From positions 186,001 through 250,000 of the forward strand of contig JAPYMA010000858.1 of NCBI GenBank assembly GCA_035041965.1: 64,000 bases of DNA, read 5' to 3'. Positions within the stretch are counted from its first letter, which is position 1. The number at the start of each line of letters is the position of its first letter. The notes beneath the pieces are model-generated. The model searched no databases and had not been told where the DNA came from. It saw only the letters and a list, made by a program, of their open reading frames with translations. Below are positions 40,006 to 52,232 of the stretch, piece by piece. A program made the translations under genes and the position numbers. Source of the stretch: Anisakis pegreffii. Taxonomy: Eukaryota > Nematoda > Chromadorea > Rhabditida > Anisakidae.

Positions 40006-41529
40006 TTCGTTGATTTCTTAATATTCACTCGAAGAAATCCGCCTGATTGTGAAGTTGATTGTGAAATTCAGAATTGGTTGTGTCATGTTTTTATAACTAA
40101 TGATTTGTGCTGTGGAATGATGTTTAAGGGTAGCATCTGGAAACAGTTTTTATAGCCTCAAAATGAAGAGATGACAAATAATTCAGCGAAAAGTTTTCGT
40201 TGTAGTGCATTTCTTTATGTGCTTCATCGCTGTATTGCTGTGGCTTTAAAGTGTGGCAATGCAATTGGTGCAAAGCCAACTAATGTTTATTTTTCTAATC
40301 ACATGCTGTTTTTTTCATTCTTCATTCATTCATTTTCGTTGCCACGGCTCTTGTCCAACGAACGTGTTTGAAACGAAACAGTGCTAAAACGTGTGGTATT
40401 CATTTGCCCAAATATGTACAGCAGTGATGACTAGTTCATGGCATGTTTCATTGCGCAATGTTGCCAGTTACTTTGTTGTTGCTTTTCCCGTTAATTTTGT
40501 TTCCTTAACACGATATGATTCACTATTTCGATCACGCCAGGAATATTAATATTTGCTCTGGGACCTCGTCAGTTGTTTTAATTTTGTGTCATAGGCGGTA
40601 CTGATTTGTGAGAATGATGTAAGTGAAATGTGAGAACCTATTAAGTTCATCATGAACTTGATCTTAGATTCGGTATCGATGAATTCGAGGACTATGACGA
40701 ATTATAAGTTGTTGTAAGTTATTTAATTATAAGTAATTTTCAGTCTTTCTTCCGCTAATCTTTTGCCCTTCAATTGTTGCTTATTTCTTTACTCATCGTT
40801 TTTGCGTCATATCACCGTCTTTTTTTAATGATTTCAACGAATGCGTTTGTATGGAACTCTTTTCAGATCATTTGTCAGTTTTTTCGTTCGAATTCGTTTC
40901 GTTCCATTTTTTCCGGAATATTTGAAACGATTATTTACCAATCAATGATAAATATTCACTAAGCATCGAATCATCTGTGACGCGCGAGTTGGTTGTCATT
41001 TGATTTTGATGTAAATTAATGCGACTGAGTCATCGTTAGTCATCTCTATTTTAGAACTCATTTTTATTGTGTTCCTTACAATTGGAATGTAGGATCCTCA
41101 GAATGGCAATGAATTTTTTCAAACTAACATTATTGTATTCTGTCCGTGGCTTTCTGAGTTGGAATTGTGTGATATTTGTATGACTGATCCAGTTGAATAC
41201 ACGTTATGAAGTTGATCTTGATCGCATTCAATCAACAGAGAAATGTTACAATCTCTAACAGAATTACAGACAAGGATGGGTTGTGAAACATTTGAATGAA
41301 CAATTATGATGAAGTGTTTATTATAAGAAGTGAATTTGTTTTGAGAATCAAACATAATGAGAATCTGTTTGTGTAGGCGTAATTTGATACCAGTGTACGA
41401 TGAATGCCTTCTTGTTGCTCTCGTTTGCGTTTAGTCCGATAATTGAAACTGAAAACGTCCTATAGATTGTGCTTCATAGGGTCTTTTCTATTGTGCTTCA
41501 TAGGATCGATTCAAGTGAATTTTTGTTCC
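40006..41529. other. Convergent intergenic region
   Basis: Lies between the 3' ends of the copper transporter (+) and the divergent FABP gene (-). The motif ATTGTGCTTCATAGG occurs twice at 41465-41510, just past the FABP stop. A minus-strand AATAAA about 200 bases after that stop is a possible poly(A) signal. Confidence 0.5.
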
Positions 41530-43585
41530 TCAATGTTTGATGTAATATCCTTCTGCACGAACACCATTCCATTCAGTACGCTGAAAATTGAAAATCGTTT
41601 TTTTCTTTTTATTTATTGTGATTGGTATGAAGTTTACGACACGTTGTAAATTATGAGCACGCATTCGTTATCAGTGATGCGTATAGCATTTAGAAGTTGA
41701 TTGTGGTGCGTTGCGCATTCATTTTTAGTGATAAGATTGCAATCGATACTTTGAATTTGCGTTGTGAACATGTGAAGATGCAAGAAAATGAGGTGAGTGA
41801 ATAATCGCAAAGGTTCATGAAATGATGTCAAACCGATGAATGTACCAGGTGGTATCACCGCTGAATTAATTTCCTTTAGTAAAACTTTCCTCATTCATGA
41901 AAAGCTATGAGCAGCAAAAATTGAAGTTTTCAGAATTGATTTCTCAGTTCATTTCTTATGTCCTTGAGCATTTATCAAATTAAACGATATGTTATCGCAC
42001 TACATGAATTAAAAAGGAAATTAAAAGCGCATGTAAATCACGTGTGTTTACACTCCAAGGAGGAAAGACAATGACCATAATATTAATAACAATGATAATA
42101 CTAATACTAATAATAATAATAAAATGAAAATAATAAAACAATGAAAACGATCACGATAATTATAGTCATCAAAAGATTTGGAATATTTTTATGTCACTAA
42201 TCTCAATGCCCTAACAACATGTAATAAAATGTCGCTGACCATTATGAGATAATTACCATCTCTGGTATATTCAAACGTTTCGTTGTCATCCGGATCACCA
42301 ACTCGAATTACATTTTCGGTCAGTATGTCGGTACCGTTCTTCAAATCCATTGTCACCTGAAAACACCATCTCTGTTTTTGGAATGAGTTACATCGACCGA
42401 ATGCTCCACGTCAAAATGGTGCCACATTTTTGGATAAAACATGAAAATAAATGGAGAAATATTGAGGGTGTAACAATCTGTTGCAATCAAATATTCCTCT
42501 AAATTATTCGAACGCTCCAGTTTATATTTGCCAAAATATTTCTCTGGCAATTTTTAAACTAGGTGTGCTCACATTACTGGTGGGGGGGAGGTGCGAGAAA
42601 ACCAGTCGACGATGGATTTCATACGTTTGAATAGAGTAAGCGAGAGTAGACAATGACGTTACATTTTTGAAAAGGCTAGAACGTGCTTTGGTAATATGCA
42701 CTTATCTACGCTACAAGACACTCGGTGTAATGGATGACAGATACTGTGAGGGGTGTGAGGAGATTTTAAGGTTTTTGAGGGGTAGGGGCGGTGAAAGGGG
42801 TTGAGAAGCATTACTGGGTGGACATGCGAAGAAGCGATTTTGATCACTGATCAACTCGAACACTTCTGATTTGCTCAATGATATCTTCGTCGCTTCAAAT
42901 GGTCATCAGGAATGTTGAAGTGATCTGGGATGAGATATGACTTAATAATGGAATTAATAAGATTGACATTTGCACGAGACCAAAAAGATACCTTGAAAAG
43001 ACCTTCTTCTAGTCCTTCGCTCTCAAATTGGCGTCCTAAAACGAAATCTCTATAATAAACGTTCTTCTTCCACGTTAACGTGTCCATATCGTAACGAAGT
43101 GGCATTCCAGATGTTGCCTTCCGTATGACTTTCGTGATGCTGGCTAACATTATTAAACGTCTCGAGAACCAGCGATATCCTTCAAATGCAACTAATTCAT
43201 TCATCGAGTCCTTATAATTAGTGTCCGTTTGATTTGTTTTTCTGTCAATCAATCTTATTACTCCACTTTCACTTGCAGTTGATTCACTTTGTAGGATTTC
43301 AATGAGAAAAGAACATTCAAATTTTGGTCGATGACTTGAAAGCGATGCGACAAAGTGAAAATTTATGCTATTGTCTGTTATTCCATCAAAATGGTGCCGC
43401 ATTTTTGGATAAAACGTGAAAATAAATGGAGAAATATTGAGGGTGTAACAACCTCTTGCAATCAAATATTCCTCTAAATTATTCGAACGCTCCAGTTTAA
43501 ATGTGCCAAAATATTTATCTGGCATTTTTTTAGCGTTGATGCATACGACAGTGGCTACAACGAATATGTACACAGCTTTTAACAT
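41530..43585 (-). CDS. Secreted fatty acid-binding protein, divergent As-p18 paralogue, four exons
   Basis: Predicted small secreted beta-barrel of the FABP/lipocalin type; nematode members carry fatty acids in eggs and body fluid. Exons on the minus strand: 43585-43453, 43179-42992, 42356-42240, 41580-41530 (133, 188, 117, 51 bases; introns in phase 1, 0, 0), giving 162 residues. Residues 1-18 are a signal peptide ending INA, then KKMPDKYFGTFKLER. Exon 2 holds GYRWFSRRL and RYDMDTLTWKKN, aligned to GYGWIMRQ and RYDMENLTTKKD in the 52 kb gene. Exon 3 reads VTMDLKNG to TRDGNYLIM; exon 4 reads RTEWNGVRAEGYYIKH then TGA. The C-terminal R-x-Y motif of the family is broken: residue 157 is Gly where Arg is expected, while Tyr159 stays. 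Intron 1 (273 bases) has a weak GTTGTT donor and no in-frame stop. Intron 2 holds a decayed copy of exon 1. ATG directly follows a TTTTTAG acceptor. Confidence 0.92.
42077..42143. repeat. (AAT)n microsatellite in intron 3 of the 41.5 kb FABP gene
   Basis: Imperfect AATAAT/ACTAAT run of about 65 bases between exons 3 and 4 of the minus-strand FABP gene. Confidence 0.85.
42411..42556 (-). pseudogene. Decayed duplicate of FABP exon 1 plus start of intron 1
   Basis: About 145 bases matching 43384-43530 at roughly 92% by eye. It lies inside intron 2 of the same gene, between exons 2 and 3, in the same orientation. It covers the mature N-terminus (PEKYFGKYKLERSNN, then EEYLIA) and about 70 bases of the following intron. 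It lacks the ATG and signal peptide; the Met before PDKY in the true exon is TTG here. The splice junction AGAG|GT has become ACAGAT, so the donor is gone. I see no way to use it as a normal exon; it is a relic of partial duplication. Confidence 0.85.
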
Positions 43586-43592
43586 CTAAAAA
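43586..43592 (-). promoter_or_regulatory. 3' splice (likely spliced-leader) acceptor abutting FABP ATG
   Basis: On the minus strand GTTTTTAG immediately precedes the ATG at 43585, leaving no native 5' UTR. The same arrangement is seen at the 52 kb paralogue, which supports a shared trans-splice site rather than chance. Confidence 0.5.
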
Positions 43593-46500
43593 CAATAAAC
43601 ATTTTGAATTTAGAATATTTTGCTGCCTACCACTATCGTCTAGTTTTCGTAATCGAATAAAACATTGCATTTTGAAAAACGACCGAAATGATCACCGTGT
43701 TCCAGAAATTTGCTACTTGCTGAAAAGTCGTGAATTGTCAGAATGAAATTCTGAACTTGATTTCCGACTGAAGCATTACATTAGAGTCGGTCAGAGTCGC
43801 GAGTACCATCCTCAGTTGTGCTCAAGGATACGTCAAATGCAACGCATGAAAAGCCGAAGACGGATAAGTGGAATTGTCGATGGATTTCGACTAGCGCTTC
43901 TTTAAACGTGACAAAGTTCCGGTTTTCTGTGCATAATTGTAAGGAAACGGATACTGAGTTCACATTAAAAGTTATCATCAACAATTGCTAATGAAAAATG
44001 CTTATAGTTACTTCTATAGAAATATCTGCAAGTGATAAATTATAGTCGAATGGATTGAAGCACTTGCGGAAGCTTCAGGTTATAACATCAAAAATGACGA
44101 TACGTAGAATTTATGCAATCAATTCTGTGAAACATCCTCGAGCGATATACTGGAGAGTGCTGTTGAAACATACATTAGGAGGGTTGAATAATTCGTATGC
44201 TCAAAAATAGTTCGTTGAAAAAATTTTATAATGCCCGGCCTTGACCTAAACGGCATGTCGTACGGCCTAAAAACATTTTCGGCTCAATCAATTATCGAAA
44301 CCATAAATTGTCATTATATGTCGCGTTCTGGAGCATTCACACAATATGTCGACTATATGATGCTAATAATTATACAAACTTAACTTCTTATTCACCGAAT
44401 TCATCAAAACAGTGTTATCTATTCGCATGACATATTTAACTACATCACTGATCATGTACGCCTCAATCTATTGTCGTTGCTGTTACAATAATTATCAGTT
44501 TCCTGGTGATTGCGACACACAAAGCGATTTTTGATATTCGGCAGTTGCATAATGAATTAATTCTTCATTCCAGTCCTATTTGTCGAAGAGCAATTCAAGA
44601 GTTATCATGAACTCTTCAGTGTGGCCATGTTGTGTACAATAAGTTTTAAAATTCAATTTGCTGAGTGGGTTCTTGGTATTCGGCGATGATCGAATGAAGC
44701 ATTACTTGATGCTTCTAACCGTTCACATCAGAAGGGTCAAACAATGAGTGACTTGAACGAGTTAACGATCCAGCTCTTTGTGCCCATAAATGGTGTTAAT
44801 ATTACCTTGCCACTTGTCATCGTTCTGTACGAGAACGCAGGTCCACCGAGTTGCACTGTTCTCTGTTCAGTGTTCATAAAAACAATTCATTATATAAAAC
44901 ACCTGACCTTATCATTCGAAAATTGGCAAAAGCAAGATATTTCGCTATGGTAAGTGATTTGCTTGTTGTTCAGTCGAATCAAAGACAATGCTGATCATGA
45001 AATGGTTCCATGGGAATCTGTGCCGCAGCTGGAACGAAAATTATTGGGATAATTGCTTCCTGAATAATTGCTGAAATTAGGGTAATTAGAATTATGATAA
45101 TAAAATTAAAGTTATTATCATAATCACTACTTGGATTGTTGCTCTGCTTCCCTTAAGGCGAACGAACTGACTGCTCAAGGTTTTAGTATTTTTTGTAGTA
45201 AATCCGATTGCTTCAATAGAACGTATGAATTAGAGTATTATAGCATGTGCGAAGTTACATCATCTGGAATTTACGTGAACTAATAGTGCTAACTGATGGC
45301 GAATGCAAATTGTTTCAAAAGAGTTCCGAAAGTGTGGGCCTTCAGACGTCTGATCAATGGATTGCTGAATCATAGGGTATTTTGTATGAGAGTTCGGAAT
45401 GGGGAGGGATTCCCTGGTCTACCAATAAAATGCACAGTTGAGACCGGATCCGAGGCCATCTCATCCGCCGCTCATGCGAGCGGGATACTCCCCACAAACC
45501 CTCCCTCCGCCTCTGTTTCTAATCATGTCAGTTTTAAAAGTGACACATAGAAAAAGATGTCTGAATGTGATGAGCAGAAGTAAAATTAAGCTCTATGTTC
45601 GGTCTTGTGAATGCTCATGATTCGGTAACGGAAGGTGATATGCACAAGTTTACTGTTTCAGATTCACGTGTTACTGGTCAAGGATACCCCGATAATGATA
45701 AAGAATGATAACGGATCACAAAGTGTTAAGTCAGATAGTGAAGATGGAACAAAGTGCGTATTGCATTCACAGTATTTAAGAAGAAGGATAATGATGATTC
45801 TTTACCTCGAAAACTGCTCTCCGTTTATGTGCTTGGTTCAGGAAAATGATTTGCGTGATGCACTTGATGGGGTCTTGTTCCTGCATCCTTGAATCTACCA
45901 CGCCCAGATCAGCTTCTCGAAATTCACATGCATAAGTTTCTACAGTTATCGCAAAATTTCCGCTATTCAAACGGGATCAAAAACCAAGAGGATATAGGAT
46001 ATCACACATGGTACAAGTGGAATCACGTTGACCAGAAAATCTGACTATGTAGTTCATCTGAATATGATGAACGTTCTGTGCGCATTAAACCAATCTGAAG
46101 AGCTTGAACAATCGTACGATTCGCGGATTCCGAGAAACTTCCTTAATTCCGCTCTTCTAACACACTTAATTTTCGCCCTTCGGGTTGAAAGTTCTACTCA
46201 GTGAGAACGAATGCCGCTGAATATAGAGTTCCACAAGAGTCAAAACTATTCCTCTTATTCACTGCGATTAATATGATCTAAAGAAGCGTATGTGTGTTGT
46301 TGAAAAATATGAAGTGATCGCAAGAGATTGTTCAAGAAAGAAATCTGTTAGAACATCACGATTGGAACCTTTTTATTGAACAGTTACATAAATGAAGGAT
46401 GAAATAAAACAACGTGCAACATATTATGAATGAATTACGATCGAAATTTTACATTACTTGGCAAAAGAAGATGAATTGGCTTGTGAAAAGTTACGTTATG

Positions 46501-47332
46501 GATAATGCTAAAATCACCAACAATGATAATATAAGCAACAATCGTAGCAATAACTGAAAATCGGAACATAGAAATGGTAGCATACTAGTTATAGGAACAG
46601 ACGATATGACATAAACAGATTTTATAACAGAAGCAATGAATGTTTTGTTTTGTATGACTGACTCCTTCGTTAAACCGTATCACTTCAGTTTTTCACGCAT
46701 TTTGGCTTCGGATCGAGAACGCAATGTTGTGATGGAAGACACTCTAATGCATCACAAGCTGAAAAACAACTCGTGTCAATTTTGAACTCTATTAAAGTAT
46801 TAGAAAGAATTTATTTTTTTGAAAAAAAAATTCATGAATGATCATTGTCTGCTTCGTCACAACAAATCTCATCAACATGAATTTTGTTCCTCTAAGAAAG
46901 CCATACTGTACGTTAGGGCATTGTTTATTCCATATTTAGCTGATTTTCGCCTAAGCATGAAGCATTTGAGACGGAAAATTTATAAAATTCCGTTCAAATA
47001 ATCACCATATGGAATTTTCTCAAATGGTTTCAAATTTAGCGCACACCAGAAGACATTGACATTCCGCAATTGCCTAATTATACGTACTCTTTACGCAAAG
47101 TGTCCAGTGCTTCCCACCAATTGCTGTATTTGCACAGATTACTAATGAAGCATTTTGCGCGCTGTCACTATTCCATCCATAATGATGTTTTACTTCGAAA
47201 ACTGACACGTTTTATGACAAAATATATGAATGTAAAATCAGACTTAGTTAGCAAATAAATATATTAGTGATTTGGGCGATGAAATATTAAACAGTAATAT
47301 AGAATAACAAGAAACAATAGTGATTGTAATCG
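43593..47332. other. Region between FABP paralogue and cysteine-rich gene
   Basis: No supported gene. A GC-rich patch at about 45.3-45.5 kb stands out from the background and may be a repeat. A short inverted repeat around ATTATGATAA lies near 45091-45124. Confidence 0.45.
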
Positions 47333-48839
47333 CTAACTTCCTTTACGAGCACATCTCGCGATTTTCTTACACGATCGACCGATGCACGATGTTCGATGTT
47401 CAACGCAGACTTGACCTGACGGACATTTTGGATGCCCTTTGCATCCTGAGTCAAAGAACCACGAATGAAAATATGGATAGAATCATCACTGCACTAACAG
47501 CATTCCGATAATAATAGCACTGTCGATGATAAAAACAGTGATACTAATAATAATACTGATATCGACAACTGGAAGTGTGGAACTTAGCACAGTGAAGTAC
47601 CAGAAGTGAAGCAGAATTAAATTATGTGTTTCATTCAAAACGTGGTGTAGACCCCCAACCGTTCCGTCACAATATGTTTCATCGAACTAACAAATGAATT
47701 CAAAACAATCCGCAAAATGAACGAAACAATAAATGAAGATCGAATTTACCATTAATATTGTCAGGAAGGCAAGCAGTAATTGGCTTACATGGTGGTTTCG
47801 AGCAAGTTGATATTTCGCGAACGTCGCAGAAAGTCCCGACAGGACAAAATCTGTCGGAACATACTGAAATGGGCAAGTGAAATAAACGTGAATTAATCAT
47901 TTGTTAAGTATCTGATGAAGAGTTGTGCACCAAAGTCAACATAATGGGAAAATAGCGAACGACCTTGACCACACATTTGAAAAGTTCATCGAAACGACCG
48001 CAAGAGCTCTAATCAATCACCTGTAGGTGCATGTCCAGAACAGCTTGCTTAGAAATATGTTTTCGTTGACGAGCACGTCGCTTTCATTAAATTTGCTCAT
48101 TGTCAGAATTTGTTTAGCACAACATCCATAATATTTTCTACCAGTAATAAAGTTATGAGGATAAATGCACCGCTACTGCTAAACACTGTATCTCTCACAG
48201 ATGTGCATCAAATACAAATTTTCGGATATTGTGCAAAATTATCACATTTCGAGAAGCCCTAGCGTAAAACTGGCTTTACGTTGATATCTCAAGTATCGAC
48301 AACTTGGCACAGAGCAGAGCTGCATGACAGTATGCCACTGTCCACAGAAGACTAGGCTTATAGAACCAGATCGAGTGATCAGGTAAATCTGATCGAATGT
48401 AGAGCATGATTTGACGATGATCTGTCAACTATTCTGCCAGTCACCTTGTAAATTCCGCTTTAATCAATTAATAATACGAGATAAACACCTACGTCTGGTC
48501 AATTCTTTCTCGTCAACGGCTATAACTCCCACAGCTATGCACAACAGCTGAAATTCAATATCAGTAACCGATTAGTGTTCATGAAAATATTCCTTGAAAC
48601 TTAGCAAGATCACATTGCTGGAACCGAAGCTTTCGTTATGGCGATTTAATGGAGACATTCTATTGATACAAGTGAAAACATTCATTTGTATCTGCTATCA
48701 TAAAAAGCGGTGATGTCTTCTGTGTGCAGTTGTTGAAAAGACTGAGATTCGTTCAGGAATATTTATCTCGTCAATGAATTCTCTTGAATTTCCACAATAA
48801 CAAAGTCAAACTCACGCAAACGGATCCAGCCACGGTCAT
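47333..48839 (-). CDS. Small secreted cysteine-rich protein with two six-Cys repeats
   Basis: I do not recognise a named family. Proposed minus-strand exons: 48839-48816 (MTVAGSVC), 48547-48493 (LLCIAVGVIAVDEKELTR), 47863-47750 and 47445-47333, joining in phases 0, 1, 1 to about 101 residues with TAG stop. Exons 1 and 2 together form a clear signal peptide. Each of the last two exons encodes one repeat with the same spacing: C-x(4,5)-C-P-x-G-x-x-C-x6-C-x4-C-x5-C, read as CSDRFCPVGTFC, CSKPPC, then ITAC in the first and CKGHPKCPSGQVC, CIGRSC, then IARC in the second. Introns have GTGAGT, GTAGGT and GTAAAT donors and CAG acceptors. The one-domain-per-exon, phase-1 layout is typical of shuffled extracellular domains. 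Such disulphide-rich modules are often protease inhibitors or excretory-secretory products, but that is inference. The two domain exons are the firmest part; exon 1 is the least sure. Confidence 0.62.
48021..48047 (-). other. Possible optional 27-nt microexon of the cysteine-rich gene
   Basis: Between an AAG acceptor and a GTGATT donor lie 27 bases in the right phase (1-1) to read about PSCSGHAPT between exon 2 and the first repeat. The gene also joins in frame without it, and the acceptor is poor. Possible alternative exon, low confidence. Confidence 0.2.
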
Positions 48840-51800
48840 AGTGATGACAGTGCGATACAAATGATGAGTAACTGTTTATCGAGAGAAAACGCTTTTTATA
48901 GCGTTCCAATCTGTCGAAAAAAACAAATCAGATGGAACTGGATTTCATATTTTTGTATGTGTTTCACCAAGCGATCTTTTACTTCAGTGATGAATTTCAT
49001 TGCTAAATGATAAAACGAGTCGAATGAATTTTTATTGACAACAGTAATGTGTGATGATAATATATGATGATAATGCATGATATTATTAACAATCAACAAA
49101 CAAATTCTAAGTACTATTCTCTGAGCAATCATTCACAATCACTCACATTTTATGAGATCGCAAGATCAAAATCAGAATAACGAATGTTTTTCAAAGGCTG
49201 ATGGCTTACTGCATCAATTCAACTGGGACGAATTTGTTTGAAGATTCTGAATCGATGAAAAGGGAAATCAAGGTAAGAATCCAGAAGCACTGACATCGCA
49301 TCATGTCAGCAACAACCGCATGACATGCAGCTTCAAAACCGGTTAATTGATATGCAGCATTAATGGGCTGTTGATAGTGACTGTAGAGCATGAGATAATG
49401 CGGTGCACGTAGGCAAAAAAAAGAATGAGTGGAGTAATAAGCTGAGTACATGAAGCCAATCTGTTGAACAATCTCTTTACGACCCCAACTCTTAATTTAC
49501 ATACGCTATTAATCTATAACGAATGATAAAATAACCATCCCTGAAGTAATAGTTGGGATTGTTAATGCAAAAAATAAACGTGTTAGGATAAGAATTGATC
49601 TGGCTAATAAATATGCACCAGAACATAAACATGAAACCATTTCTGAATTGCTAAGGATAACCGCAATCGCGCTAAAGGAACATCGTAGCTGCTTCAGTAT
49701 TTGGGTCAATATTATATGCAGTGCTTCAAAAAAATGATAAAAGCTTTTCCCTCACACAGCAGAATTTTTTAACCAGCATCGAGAAAGCAGAGACTCTGCT
49801 CAATCGAATGATATATAAACATTAATATGTTACTGGGCAAACCTGAGAAGACGCTAGGCTTGAATGTGTCAAACCTACATTTCTATAGTAATGCATGACT
49901 TCTATTGATCTACAGTGATCAAATGCATATCAATGAGCACCATTGCGCTAGTTGAGATGATAGCTTTAATAAAATAGCTATATCTCCTCAACTAAGCAAA
50001 ATCATCCGACAAAATATATATTTTTATAAATGCAGATATTCTGCTCGATCGATTGGTGTGAAGAAATTGATATGTTGATGGTCAAAGCTGAGAGTACGGT
50101 AGTCTTGAATCCTTATAGATTGCGGAACACAACCTCATCGTTATGCACAACTTCACTGACAATTTTGTGCGCATTAATTAGAATTTTTCATTGAATTCAA
50201 TAAACGATTGCATTAAACTTATCAAGGGATTCCGAGATTGCGAAGAATTTGCGGTAAGATTACGCAAAGAGTTTGCGTAACTGTCGGTTACGGTTTTGTA
50301 GATGTTCTGCATTACGAACTATATTTTTGCTAGCTTGAACACATTGCATTACGAATTGCAATGTTAAATTGCTCAGTGTTCGATCAATTTTTTGTCTGAC
50401 AAGTTTGTGTTTGTGAATTTGGGTCTGTGACCTTATTTTACGGGAATAAACGTAATCATTAAATGTTATGCTAACGTCCACTAACGAGGTTCATGAGGAT
50501 AAATTCAATTCCACGCACACCACTTTTATCGCACCAACTTCACATAACGTTTATCTATCAAAACAGAATGTTCAAATTTGAGATTCAGTTGCTTCATAGA
50601 ATTATGAATGCTGCCGAGCAAAATTTTAGCATCTTTTTTTGTACATTTTAAAAATGTTCCCCATGACGTTCGGTTGCCTCAGTTCTTTGGTTCTCCATCA
50701 ATGAGGCAAATTCAGTGATTACATTTTATAATAACGACTGATAATTTTGTTCATTTCCTTCGGTGAATGCGTATATGCGTTGATCAAACTATTCAGAAAA
50801 ATATATTGCTAGTTATTTCGAAAAAAACTATTCGAGAGAAATAAGAACATCAAAGAATGAATGGAAAGAGCATCAAAAACAATAAAGCACTTGATTATAA
50901 TAGAGCAGTTTTGCGCTAATTGTGAAAACGTTGAGTTTTCTAGTTATTCTTTCACATTCTCACAGGAGAGGCTTACAGTAGTTACACATTTTTACCTCAT
51001 TCTCTGAAAACACTCGTTCACATTTGCCCATTCGTTGACGCATGAACCATATTCAAGTACATTCTAGGATGCGTGGTTCCAATTGCATTCAGTATGGATG
51101 ATCCAACAAACCTATGTGATAAGAATGCAGATTCAACCGTCATCAAGCTCAACGGAAGGTAGACAAGCTTCGATAGGTGATTCGTTACTAAAAGGTGAAT
51201 TCATCACTGACAAAGCACTATCATTCATCACTGACCGTACACTGCTCTTTGTAAAGTTATCGCTCTCAGGCAAATTTAAGAAGACATGATGAAATCGGAT
51301 GCGAAGAGATGTATTTGTAATCGTTATTTATCACAAAAATGGATCATAACAAAAGATTCATTGTTTGAATCATTGTCAGCAAATGTGTAAACGTTTGCTA
51401 ATCACTATGCCCCCTCTCGTTGCATCCTTTCATTGCCAGATGAGTTCGGCGAAATTTGTTGAGATCCGAGTGCACAAAACCGGGAAACTTTATTCAGATA
51501 CTATCTATCCTCTTCGTACACACCTAATCATTATATTGTCTTTTGGTTTCCTTTGTGGGCCATCATTTTTTGCAACATTAATCACCTGCCTTCGTACTAC
51601 CGGTTCATTCTCACTCCGTGAGCAGTTATGATTCTGCGTTGTTAGATCTTCGCAGATTAGGCGTATCACCATCGTCATAATATTACTGTCCTCCCGAAAT
51701 AGTCCCTGAATTCGGAGAAATTCACTCAAACATCGAATTTATTCTTAGTTATTCCATCAAGTTTCATTAAACATACAGCTGATTCAAACAGCAATAAGGA

Positions 51801-52140
51801 CAATGATAACATTAATGAAGCACACACTGAAGCATCATTCATGCTTCAAGGACGCTCCATGAATGTGCAGTTCACGAGCATCATACAAGCCTGAACGCCT
51901 TCGAACAACAGATGAGCAATCAGCTGAATACATTCAGAACCTGATTTTCTCATCGCTCCGTTCATAGAATTCACTAATTAATTGAGCCAGATCTTGTTCG
52001 CTAAGTCATGCGTATACGTATTGTCCACAGTACTATAGTTTCGTATAATCACGCCTGATTTGCTTCAGCAATGATCTGTATGAGTGCTACATAAATATTT
52101 TTGTGGTGTTTATTCAGACTGCATGTTAGTTTAGAACGAT
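48840..52140. other. Region between cysteine-rich gene and As-p18-like gene
   Basis: Only chance-length frames. Minus-strand frames at 49206-49451 and 49509-49709 are hydrophobic but have no family match or matching splice sites. Confidence 0.45.
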
Positions 52141-52146
52141 TTTATT
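52141..52146 (-). terminator. AATAAA polyadenylation signal of the As-p18-like gene
   Basis: AATAAA on the minus strand begins 87 bases after the stop codon, in an A/T-rich 3' region. Position and sequence fit a normal cleavage signal. Confidence 0.7.
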
Positions 52147-52232
52147 CAACAGAAAGAGAGAACGAATGAATGAAAGATGTTATAAGGTAGCAACAAAATA
52201 GTTTTAGAATCTCTGACTCGTTCTTATCATTA

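Noticed and set aside
48280..48352. Possible extra cysteine exon in the cysteine-rich gene
   Set aside because: After careful reading across the interval, the frame does not keep the six-Cys spacing and the length is not in phase.
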